This document shows, piece after piece, positions 1 through 5,685 of a stretch of DNA of 7,787 bases. Positions within the stretch are counted from its first letter, which is position 1; every line of letters begins with the position of its first letter. The notes below the pieces were generated by a model. The model did not search any database and was not told the origin of the DNA. It saw only the letters and a list, made by a program, of their open reading frames with translations. Made by a program: the position numbers and the translations under genes. The stretch comes from Syntrophomonas sp. UBA5314 (GTDB lineage Bacteria > Bacillota > Syntrophomonadia > Syntrophomonadales > Syntrophomonadaceae): positions 9,470 through 17,256 of the forward strand of contig DHRK01000060.1 of assembly GCA_002410325.1 (NCBI GenBank), read 5' to 3'.

Positions 1-174
1 CCGGCCTGGGCTGTATTTTTTTTGTGTTATTATTATGTCGAAAAGGCATATCTTAACAGGGTTTCGCGAATGACCAGTATAAAAGAAAAGCTTGACCGGA
101 GTGGGAAGCGATCCGAAGAGCATAACCGCAATCATGAGAAGGCAAAAGGACTAGATCAAAAGGAAAGCGAGTAA
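1..174 (+). CDS. C-terminal end of an unidentified plus-strand gene (cut by window edge)
   Basis: Frame 1 is open from the first base to a TAA at 172-174, giving 57 residues. The first part is hydrophobic and aromatic (FFLCYYYY at residues 8-15), like the end of a membrane segment. The rest is a highly charged tail rich in K, E, R and H, beginning near MTSIKEKLDRS. An internal ATG at 70 has an AGGG 8 nt upstream, so a 34-aa peptide from there is an alternative. A good plus-strand terminator lies about 90 nt downstream, which supports plus-strand transcription ending here. I do not recognise the family. Oddly, the same frame stays open after the TAA as far as 321, so the TAA could be a later nonsense change in a longer gene. 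A 57-codon open frame alone is weak evidence. Confidence 0.35.
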   Translation, partial: PAWAVFFLCYYYVEKAYLNRVSRMTSIKEKLDRSGKRSEEHNRNHEKAKGLDQKESE

Positions 175-266
175 TTCAGAGATAAAAATGCAACTCATTT
201 GCCGGTGCGGCCAGGGGGGCCTGTGCCCAGGGAAGACGAGAATGAGGGACATATTAATAAGCGAGT

Positions 267-290
267 GCCGCCTGAAAAGGTGGCTTTTTT
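267..290 (+). terminator. Rho-independent terminator
   Basis: A 7-bp stem (GCCGCCT at 267-273 with AGGTGGC at 278-284, one G-T wobble) closes a GAAA tetraloop and is followed directly by six T residues (285-290). This is a textbook intrinsic terminator for plus-strand transcription. It would end the unit whose coding frame stops at 174. Confidence 0.75.
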
Positions 291-354
291 AGTTCTGGCC
301 AATCGTAGCAATCATCGGTAATGGTTGAGCAGCATATGATGGATGGCAGGATAG

Positions 355-374
355 TTATCGTGAATTCACGATAA
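355..374. repeat. Perfect 20-bp palindrome
   Basis: TTATCGTGAATTCACGATAA is identical to its own reverse complement over all 20 bases with no spacer. It lies in non-coding DNA, 64 bp after the terminator and 13 bp before the left copy of the long direct repeat. Symmetry of this type fits a dimeric repressor operator or a recombination core. Nothing in the sequence says which protein would bind. Confidence 0.7.
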
Positions 375-387
375 TCCGCGCAAGCAA

Positions 388-456
388 GGGGGAGCACCCT
401 CGCCTTTCACTCCATTCTATGGCAAAAATCACTATATACTTTTTACGACTCAGCTA
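388..456 (+). repeat. Direct repeat, left copy (about 69 bp)
   Basis: This stretch recurs in the same orientation at 5295-5364. The first 41 bases match the other copy at 37 positions, including an unbroken run of 19 from the G5 tract through agcaccctcgcctt and a later atggcaaaaa block. The last 12 bases match at 11 positions (acg-R-ctcagcta). The middle ~12 bases are poorly conserved and one base shorter. The two copies bracket the recombinase/ParB/XRE block. It may be a dispersed intergenic repeat, a remnant of a duplicated gene end, or diverged flanks left by an integration event. Confidence 0.7.
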
Positions 457-501
457 CTAAAAGAATGGGCTTGCAATTAGAAATACCAGCGGGGCATTAA
501 T

Positions 502-714
502 ATGCCGATAGATGCTATATTCCATAAGGATGCCGGGGCAGAAGAACACCCTGGCTGTTGGGAGGGACCCAGCACCAAGGCCTTACAACCCCTGCATCAT
601 ATAGGGAAGAAATTATGTCATCCATATCTTATGCAGAAAAAGGAAAAGGATGAAAAGAGAATTCGGGCAAAACTGTCTGTCAATAAAGCTAATTTTGAAC
701 TGCCAGACGCGTAA
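502..714 (+). CDS. Possible small ORF, 70 aa, unrecognised (doubtful)
   Basis: This is a 70-codon open frame starting with ATG at 502, with a weak purine-rich GCGGGG about 7 nt upstream. The product is hydrophilic, has two His/Cys-containing stretches and a lysine-rich middle (QKKEKDEKR, residues 45-53), and matches no family I know. It is not a shadow of another gene, since the stretch 457-878 has no better candidate. No promoter is evident, and its composition (many Pro, His and Gly residues) is unremarkable. I list it mainly to document what this 420-bp gap holds. It may well be a chance frame. Confidence 0.18.
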   Translation: MPIDAIFHKDAGAEEHPGCWEGPSTKALQPLHHIGKKLCHPYLMQKKEKDEKRIRAKLSVNKANFELPDA

Positions 715-878
715 ATATTATAATTTAGATAACCTGGCTGATATAAACTAAATGTCTTTGCTACTTTCTAATGTTATTATGGCTTTTGATACGTTACTAT
801 ATTACAGCAAGGACGATGTGCGGTTTACGTTTAAAAACGGGGTGGTCATCCCACTATAAATATCGAGTCTGGAGTGAT

Positions 879-1748
879 TCAAATATTATCCGCTTCTATA
901 TTTTCTGTAGAATCGAAGTCGCTTTCTTCGTATTCTGTGTAAAAGTCATCATCCGGCGCAGTAGATTTGGTGGTATATAATTTATTCCAGTGCAATGGAG
1001 CTTTCATTTTCTTGTTGTATATTTGAAGCATGGCCTCAGCATAACCAAGAGATCCAGCTTTTCGTTCCTTGGCTATGCGCCCAATTTCTCTGGATGAAAA
1101 CTTACCGACTCTTTCCTTGAAAGCATCGTCCTTCAGAGCATTGCCAAACGCAACAACCAAAAGAGCGATTCCTTTCAGCATATTAGCGGACAGCGAATTG
1201 TAATCCCCCTCCCATGTCCCAACGCAAAGGCGCAGAGTGCGATCCAGCACATGAAATCCATATTTCTTATAAATGTACTCCAGGCACGACACGGCACAGA
1301 TGCCGCCGAGAACTTTACTTGATGAAATAAACAAGCCGTATGATTCAACCAGAGATTTAATAGTAAGCTGGTCATCGTTGCCGGCTTCAATATTTGCCAT
1401 AAAGATTTCATACGGCAACAGTGGCTTAACATATTTAAGCTGGTTTGCAAAAATATCTGCCTCTTCGGTGTATTCCAGATCATCATAAATCATACACCAA
1501 ACCGGAGTTTCGCGTGATCCAGATACTATAGCAATGATTTCAATTGTATGCTGGCCGTTAAAAACATAATTGACGCCATTGCGGCGGCTGATCTTCACCG
1601 GATTAATTTGGTATAAGTCAAAGTTCTCCACCGTGCGCTGGATATGCGCAATAGATAGATTCCTTTGATACTCCTGATTAGATACCAGATTTTTAATTGA
1701 AATTTGTTCAAAATGTACTTTAGGGACAAAAGCGCTGTAGTCGTCCAT
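879..1748 (-). CDS. ParB/sulfiredoxin-fold N-terminal domain protein, second of the pair (289 aa)
   Basis: Residues ~14-75 carry a ParB/Srx-like (DUF262/DUF6551-type) signature: a YQRNLSIAHIQR helix (27-38), then a strand pattern leading to YVFNGQHTIEII (61-72), where NGQH takes the place of the GHRR/GHNR box of classical ParB. The middle (~100-250) is largely helical. The last 25 residues are an acidic tail (DDDFYTEYEESDFD at 266-279). The ATG shares its A with the TGA of the upstream ParB-like gene (TGATG), and a strong GGGAGGAG sits 5 nt before it, so the start is secure and translation is coupled. It is the last gene of the minus-strand operon. ParB-fold proteins act as CTP-dependent DNA clamps, nucleases or transcription factors. 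I cannot say which applies here, and no ParA partner is present. Confidence 0.7.
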   Translation of the reverse strand: MDDYSAFVPKVHFEQISIKNLVSNQEYQRNLSIAHIQRTVENFDLYQINPVKISRRNGVNYVFNGQHTIEIIAIVSGSRETPVWCMIYDDLEYTEEADIFANQLKYVKPLLPYEIFMANIEAGNDDQLTIKSLVESYGLFISSSKVLGGICAVSCLEYIYKKYGFHVLDRTLRLCVGTWEGDYNSLSANMLKGIALLVVAFGNALKDDAFKERVGKFSSREIGRIAKERKAGSLGYAEAMLQIYNKKMKAPLHWNKLYTTKSTAPDDDFYTEYEESDFDSTENIEADNI

Positions 1749-2701
1749 CAGATCTCCTCCCTTATTGCCGTAAGCATATATTCGATGCTTTCTTTCAATT
1801 CCAGCAGTTGCTTCTCAAGCTTGTTACGAGCTTTATAGGTTGCACCTCTGAGGTTAGATGCGGAGCAGGTGCGGTTAATAGAACTGACCCAGGATGGAAT
1901 GGTTAATGCAAGGCTGGATATTTCCGCATCCGGGTCATAAGCGGGCATTTCTTTAACAGAACCAGCGGGTACTGAAAAATGCGGTTTCTCTGTTGAACCG
2001 TGTTTTTTCGAAAGAACCTTGTGTAAATTCCTGACAAATTCGGATGCGTCATCTGATATAATCTGGCTCAAACTTTTGATTTCCTGGTAGGGTACCCGGG
2101 ACAGCTCAACAGTATTTTCGTGGGATATCTTTATCTCACCGGATAATATCTTCGGAACTAATTCCGGCACGACTATCGACAATAAGTCTAGTGCTTGAGA
2201 ATACTTTTCATAATTTAAAATGGTGACATGCGAAATGTTATACTCCTCGCTAAGCCGTTCTCTTGTTCGACCGGCTGTTACACCAAAAGGTGGTTCGGGC
2301 AACATTTTAGTCCTAACCTCTTTTTTCGTGTGCTGATGGGTCCCAGCAGCATTATGGGCGCCGAGTATTTTCTCCATCTCGTACCTTTTACCGATCAGGT
2401 ATTTGCGTGTTTCTTCTGTGATATTGCGGCGGCCAAGCTGATTAGCACAGATCCATGCTACGGCTTCCTCACGGTTATCAAAATATGTACTTTGGATCTT
2501 AAATTGTATTTGTCGCCGCGTGCATATTTCATAACGGTTATGGCCATCTAAAATCGTATTGTTCCAAACCAAAATTGGCTCACGGCATCCGTCACGAATA
2601 ATGTCCTGTTCAAGCTGCTGAAGTTCTTCCGCAGATAAGGGCGGAATCAACCGTTTGAAACCAGCGTCGATATTCAACTCATAAATGCATGATTCCGTCA
2701 T
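1748..2701 (-). CDS. ParB-like partition/transcription factor, first of the pair (317 aa)
   Basis: Residues ~8-65 form a ParB N-terminal domain: FKRLIPPLSAEELQQLEQDI, then DGCREPILVWNNTILDGHNRYEI (38-59). GHNRYE (53-58) corresponds to the ParB CTP-binding box GHRRYE. A second ParB-type block, AWICANQLGRRNIT (82-95), follows. A helix-turn-helix is likely near 145-170 (RERLSEEYNISHVTILNYEKY), then a KILSGEIKISHENTVELS segment (184-201) like the ParB central DNA-binding domain. The C-terminus (~285-315) is predicted to be a coiled coil. The ATG lies 4 nt after the TAG of the 126-aa gene. The only purine-rich GGAG is ~15 nt upstream, so expression probably relies on coupling. Proteins of this type are common in Clostridia integrative elements, where they are usually called ParB N-terminal domain proteins. 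No ParA or parS is visible. Confidence 0.8.
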   Translation of the reverse strand: MTESCIYELNIDAGFKRLIPPLSAEELQQLEQDIIRDGCREPILVWNNTILDGHNRYEICTRRQIQFKIQSTYFDNREEAVAWICANQLGRRNITEETRKYLIGKRYEMEKILGAHNAAGTHQHTKKEVRTKMLPEPPFGVTAGRTRERLSEEYNISHVTILNYEKYSQALDLLSIVVPELVPKILSGEIKISHENTVELSRVPYQEIKSLSQIISDDASEFVRNLHKVLSKKHGSTEKPHFSVPAGSVKEMPAYDPDAEISSLALTIPSWVSSINRTCSASNLRGATYKARNKLEKQLLELKESIEYMLTAIREEI

Positions 2702-2705
2702 GGTA

Positions 2706-3086
2706 CTATGACTCAGCTCCCTTCACCAAAACAGCTTCAGACATATAGAATCGAGCCATACCCTCAGGGGGGATTATTTCCCCATACAAGCGGTATGATT
2801 GACTGTCCTGCCAGCTACTGCATACATCACGCAGTTTTTTTACAAGGGACCTGCTGTACAATTCGAACGAAGACTTATTATTTTCAAATAAAGCCATGTT
2901 TATATGGTGTGCGCGCGGGTCAGAACGATCGCTGCAAAGGATCGCCAATGTACGTTCTTCCGGATTTACCAACAGTAGGACGTAATTGGGAGTGCCGATA
3001 GAGCGAAGCGTGTTTTTGTGTATCCGGATACGATACTTTTTAAGGTCGACCAGTATAGCAGGCCTTGTAACGTTATTATCAGTCAT
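2706..3086 (-). CDS. Stand-alone homologue of the recombinase C-terminal domain (126 aa)
   Basis: There is no catalytic motif. The protein aligns by eye with the C-terminal domain of the recombinase just upstream: NYVLLLVNPEERTLAI (34-49) against NYVQILVNPEKKKLAV (81-96 of the C-terminal frame). A basic strand (VDLKKYRIRIHKNTLRSI) matches TFNNCRISLNKACLTRL, and SSW-YRLYGEII (90-104) matches MNWDPDYRYKILGKLI. It therefore seems to be a free-standing, duplicated accessory domain, perhaps a DNA-binding or protein-interaction partner of the recombinase. The ATG overlaps the end of the upstream frame by 8 nt (ATGACTGA), with AGGAGGG 10 nt before it, so the start is well supported. The gene ends 4 nt before the first ParB-like gene. 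The function itself is unknown. Confidence 0.65.
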   Translation of the reverse strand: MTDNNVTRPAILVDLKKYRIRIHKNTLRSIGTPNYVLLLVNPEERTLAILCSDRSDPRAHHINMALFENNKSSFELYSRSLVKKLRDVCSSWQDSQSYRLYGEIIPPEGMARFYMSEAVLVKGAES

Positions 3087-3813
3087 ATTTCATCATCCCT
3101 CCTGACAGGTCAGTTTGTCCCTCGGATGTATCTGCGGGAGCCGCAATTTGTTTATCTCTAATGCCAAAAACGGTATAACCTTCGAATATGTTTACTTGAA
3201 GCAGTCGGCGGTGTTCTTCGACCGGCAAGCCAAACTGAGTTTGCCACTCCGCGGGGAAGACAGGGGTACGTGAGGTCTTGATTTTCTCTTCGTTGCTCAG
3301 GAAACGCTGGTAGACTTCCGTATCCGAAAGATCAAAGATAAACAGATGCTCGCTGCCGCTTCGAATCAGCTTTCCAAGAATCTTATAACGATAATCCGGG
3401 TCCCAATTCATTAATTGAATTACTTTGGCAAAGAACATGCGGCAGGTTATCTGTCTTGGTTTCCTTTTTTCGCCCCGAGTGGTGCACCAAAGAAACGAAT
3501 CTTTTTCGTCCTCCCTGCTGGGACGGACGGCAAGCTTCTTTTTTTCCGGATTTACGAGTATCTGAACATAATTTACATCCGGCAGACGAGTCAGGCACGC
3601 CTTATTAAGTGAAATCCTGCAATTATTGAAAGTAATAGAGGGCTCATATACATGAGCGAAAAATTCGCGGCGAACCACCTGATAACCATCATAACTGAAG
3701 GAATCGTCATGTTTTACGGGCCAGAACATCGCCGCAGTGCCGTTCGTTCTGTAGAATCTGAAGAATAGAACCCGGTGACCACGATGTATTATTCTTTTTT
3801 GTTCGGCGTCCAA
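3079..3813 (-). pseudogene. Detached C-terminal part of the serine recombinase
   Basis: From about 3722 downward this frame reads HDDSFSYDGYQVVRREFF (residues 35-52), then ITFNNCRISLNKACLTRL and NYVQILVNPEKKKLAVRP (81-98), then MNWDPDYRYKILGKLI and a final FPAEWQTQFG (186-195). This is the conserved C-terminal region of the ~500-700-aa Clostridia recombinase family. The frame's only far-upstream start is a TTG at 3813 with no ribosome binding site, and everything before ~3722 merely overlaps the N-terminal fragment in a shifted frame. The piece is therefore probably the rear half of the same gene, displaced by one frame after loss of the middle (rest of the recombinase domain, zinc ribbon and coil). 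It could still be translated from an internal start, since the next gene overlaps its stop and has a good ribosome binding site. Confidence 0.7.
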
Positions 3814-4540
3814 GTTTGGTCAAGGTATCGGCAATCTGGGCACAGGTATACCCGTAAAGATACATGAAGAAGATCAAACGCACTGTCTCGGCTTCTTTCT
3901 CGTTGATAACAAGGTTCTTGTCCTCGTCCAGATCGTAACCAAGCAGCGGAGGTGTTAGGAATATGCCTCTGCGAAAACGCATCTCGATTGACGCGTTCAT
4001 AATATCGCTCTTATTGTGCGATTCCTCTTGCGCCATAGTGGCCATAAAGGATAGGAGCATTTCGCTGTTACTGTTAAGGGTGTAGATATTCTCCGTTTCA
4101 AAGAAAACGCCGACGGGCGGCTGCTTAGCCGCTAACTGACGCACATAACCAATGCAGTCCAGAATATTTCTCGCAAAACGTGCGACCGTCTTCGTCACTA
4201 TCAGATCAATTCTCCCGTCCTGACAGTCTTTTATCATCTTGATGAAAGCGTCGCGGTGTTGAAGTGACGTACCGGAAATACCTTCATCCGCATAGATATC
4301 CACCAGATCCCAGTTTGGATGACGGCTGACAAGATCTTTGTAGTGGTTTTTTTGAAGCTCATACGAAGATGTTTGTCGTGGATCGTCGGTAGAAACCCGC
4401 GCATACACTGCCACACGCTTTTCATTTATGCTGTCAAAAAAGTTCTCCTGCGATATAGCTGGGATGACGTCAAGTTCATCCAAGTCCATACCTTTATATC
4501 GTTCGTGAATACGCGCCTTCCGGCTTTCGGTTTCTTTCAT
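3707..4540 (-). CDS. Serine recombinase, N-terminal catalytic part, truncated
   Basis: VAVYARVST contains the catalytic serine (Ser52 counted from the TTG at 4546) and the conserved Arg50. GISGTS (95-100), the active-site helix motif TKTVARFARN, ENIYTLNSNSEMLLSFMATMAQEES and GYDLDEDKNLVINEKEAETV follow, so the resolvase domain and the first part of the Recombinase domain are present. The protein then stops at ERHCGDVLARKT, where homologues continue for about 300 or more residues. I prefer the ATG at 4540, which has GGAG 9 nt upstream. The TTG at 4546, the first codon after an in-frame stop, is only 3 nt from that site. With the C-terminal frame it appears to form one broken gene. The catalytic domain is intact, but loss of the DNA-binding middle makes normal site-specific integration or excision unlikely. 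Confidence 0.85.
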   Translation of the reverse strand: MKETESRKARIHERYKGMDLDELDVIPAISQENFFDSINEKRVAVYARVSTDDPRQTSSYELQKNHYKDLVSRHPNWDLVDIYADEGISGTSLQHRDAFIKMIKDCQDGRIDLIVTKTVARFARNILDCIGYVRQLAAKQPPVGVFFETENIYTLNSNSEMLLSFMATMAQEESHNKSDIMNASIEMRFRRGIFLTPPLLGYDLDEDKNLVINEKEAETVRLIFFMYLYGYTCAQIADTLTKLGRRTKKNNTSWSPGSILQILQNERHCGDVLARKT

Positions 4541-4572
4541 TGCCAATCACTCCGTGGACAAAGTTATTCCCA

Positions 4573-4601
4573 ATTATATAGGGCGCAAGGCGATAAGAAA
4601 A
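4573..4601 (-). promoter_or_regulatory. Candidate promoter of the recombinase operon
   Basis: A perfect minus-strand TATAAT lies at 4573-4578, 32 nt before the ATG at 4540. The -35 position expected with 17-bp spacing (4596-4601, TTTTCT) is weak, and it overlaps the edge of the 40-bp palindrome. A poor -35 next to a large operator-like palindrome is typical of a promoter controlled by a repressor or activator. Confidence 0.4.
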
Positions 4602-4638
4602 TGAACCACCGGTCAACATTTTAACCTGTGGTTCATTT
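4599..4638. promoter_or_regulatory. 40-bp near-perfect palindrome (candidate operator or recombination site)
   Basis: The arms are 4599-4616 and 4621-4638, separated by the 4-nt centre CATT. The outer 11 bp (AAATGAACCAC / GTGGTTCATTT) are perfect, and 16 of 18 arm positions match overall. It lies in the divergent gap between the recombinase (minus) and the XRE gene (plus), touching the -35 position of the recombinase promoter. The simplest reading is an operator for the neighbouring XRE regulator. A serine-recombinase crossover site is the alternative, since such sites are ~40-50-bp imperfect palindromes beside the recombinase gene. There is no T-tract, so a terminator is unlikely. Confidence 0.6.
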
Positions 4639-4770
4639 CGAAGTGAAATAAATTCAATTATTATCGGAAACGGATTTTATTCGATGTGGATTTTGCTTTT
4701 TATACCGAAGCCGGAGGCCCTCCCCTGTTGGGTAGAATATAGGAGATTTTTACACATAGGAGGGCAAAAA

Positions 4771-5118
4771 ATGCCAGTTAATTTCGAAATCATTGGGTTA
4801 CAGGTTAGAAAAGCGCGTATACATCATCGAATGTCCCAGGCGGTCTTGGCAGAACGGATCGATATGTCTGCGACCTACATAAGTCATATCGAAACGGCAA
4901 AAAAACGGGCAAGTCTGGAAGTCCTGGTGCGGATTGCGAATGTTCTTGGCGTTACAGTGGATTATTTATTAAGCGGCAATCAGGTACACGATTCGGCAGA
5001 ATATCGGACAGATCTTATGTGGCTTATAGAGGGCTGTACCGGCTATGAAAAACGGATCATTTATGATATTGCCTCGGCAACCAAAAAGATCCTTCTCAAA
5101 AACAAATATGGGGTATGA
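4771..5118 (+). CDS. XRE-family helix-turn-helix regulator (115 aa)
   Basis: Residues 7-66 form a Cro/C1-type HTH: IIGLQVRKARIHHRMSQAVLAERI, then the recognition helix MSATYISHIETAKKRASLEVLVRIANVLGVTVDYLL. The ETAKKRASLEVLVRIA segment is the usual signature after the recognition helix. The remaining ~50 residues are a short helical tail (YEKRIIYDIASATKKILL) common in Clostridia mobile-element regulators. The frame can be extended upstream to 4684, but AGGAGGG at 4758-4764 sits 6 nt before ATG 4771, which fixes the start. It is transcribed away from the recombinase operon, and the 40-bp palindrome lies between them. The inferred role is control of the divergent operon, and perhaps of itself. 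Confidence 0.88.
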   Translation: MPVNFEIIGLQVRKARIHHRMSQAVLAERIDMSATYISHIETAKKRASLEVLVRIANVLGVTVDYLLSGNQVHDSAEYRTDLMWLIEGCTGYEKRIIYDIASATKKILLKNKYGV

Positions 5119-5141
5119 AGGCTCGCTACGTTCGCCTTCAT
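5115..5141 (+). repeat. Hairpin 1 at the end of the XRE gene
   Basis: An 8-bp perfect stem (ATGAAGGC 5115-5122 / GCCTTCAT 5134-5141) closes the 11-nt loop TCGCTACGTTC. It overlaps the TGA of the XRE gene. No T-tract follows, so it is at best a weak or protein-dependent terminator, or an mRNA 3'-end stabiliser. Its loop resembles that of the next hairpin. Confidence 0.55.
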
Positions 5142-5176
5142 GCCCAGGGTTCGATCTTTAGACACTTGAAACAGTC

Positions 5177-5229
5177 AATAGGCTTTCGCGGCATATCCTC
5201 ACTGCGCTCCGGTATTCCACGGTCCTATT
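5177..5229 (+). repeat. Hairpin 2, long imperfect stem
   Basis: AATAGG (5177-5182) pairs with CCTATT (5224-5229). The inner arms (5187-5198 with 5211-5221) pair with a few mismatches and one bulge, closing a loop that contains TCACTGCGCTC (5199-5209). This loop matches the loop of hairpin 1 (TCGCTACGTTC) at 8 of 11 positions (TC-R-CT-R-CG-Y-TC). No T-tract follows. Confidence 0.45.
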
Positions 5230-5294
5230 AACTATTTCATTTTTTGCCATATTCAAGTCTTGCGGCGAAGAGAAGAAGCAACAGCAACCAGGGT

Positions 5295-5364
5295 GGGGGA
5301 GCACCCTCGCCTTCCACTCGATTTAATGGCAAAAAACGTTATGAGAACTTTTACGGCTCAGCTA
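5295..5364 (+). repeat. Direct repeat, right copy (70 bp)
   Basis: This is the second copy of the 388-456 repeat, in the same orientation and with one extra base in its poorly conserved middle. A 10-bp word, CAACAGCAAC, occurs just outside it on both sides (5279-5288 and 5371-5380). That could be a small target duplication or simple low-complexity chance. The left copy does not show this flanking word. Confidence 0.7.
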
Positions 5365-5623
5365 AATAATCAACAGCAACGGGCAGACAAACGGCTTTTA
5401 TCAATTTTACAACACCCAGTATATCATTTAAGGTGATTATTAGGGAGTAGGCCAAGCAGCTTGAAATAGAGGGTAATAAGTGTTCACACATCCGCTTGAT
5501 AATGCAATTAGATTTTTTAATAGAGGAATTATTACCCGCTCGAAGAATTACCATATTATGGGTATTTATTTTTGACTGTTGTTTCTTGATTTTGAAAAGA
5601 TATATCAAAATAGAATAAGTAAA

Positions 5624-5653
5624 TAGACGGTAACGCACAATATAACATATAAT
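5624..5653 (+). promoter_or_regulatory. Candidate promoter of the RloAB operon
   Basis: A consensus -10 TATAAT lies at 5648-5653. An 18-bp spacer separates it from TAGACG at 5624-5629, which matches the TTGACA -35 at four of six positions. The predicted start is near 5660, giving a leader of about 40 nt before ATG 5699. No other good promoter was seen upstream in this AT-rich stretch. Confidence 0.5.
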
Positions 5654-5662
5654 GAAGTTACG

Positions 5663-5685
5663 ATTTTGCATAAATATTGCAAAAT
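5663..5685 (+). promoter_or_regulatory. Inverted repeat in the leader of the RloAB operon
   Basis: ATTTTGCA (5663-5670) and TGCAAAAT (5678-5685) are perfect 8-bp inverted arms around a 7-nt AT centre. They lie between the predicted transcription start and the GGGAGG ribosome binding site (5686-5691), which directly abuts the right arm. It could be a repressor operator or an RNA hairpin that modulates ribosome access. Either would suit a defence operon that must be kept low. Confidence 0.5.

Noticed and set aside
820..878. Terminator for the minus-strand operon
   Set aside because: Only a 4-bp stem (GTGG/CCAC) followed by CCCG and five T residues on the minus strand. Too weak to annotate as a terminator.
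771..980. Plus-strand 69-aa frame
   Set aside because: It overlaps the end of the second ParB-like gene on the opposite strand, has no ribosome binding site and no recognisable motif.
2228..2551. Plus-strand 107-aa frame
   Set aside because: It is an antisense shadow of the first ParB-like gene, whose domain motifs and coupling to neighbours are clear.
4684..4770. Upstream extension of the XRE protein by 29 residues
   Set aside because: The ATG at 4684 lacks a ribosome binding site, the extra residues do not fit the family, and AGGAGGG at the ideal distance marks 4771.
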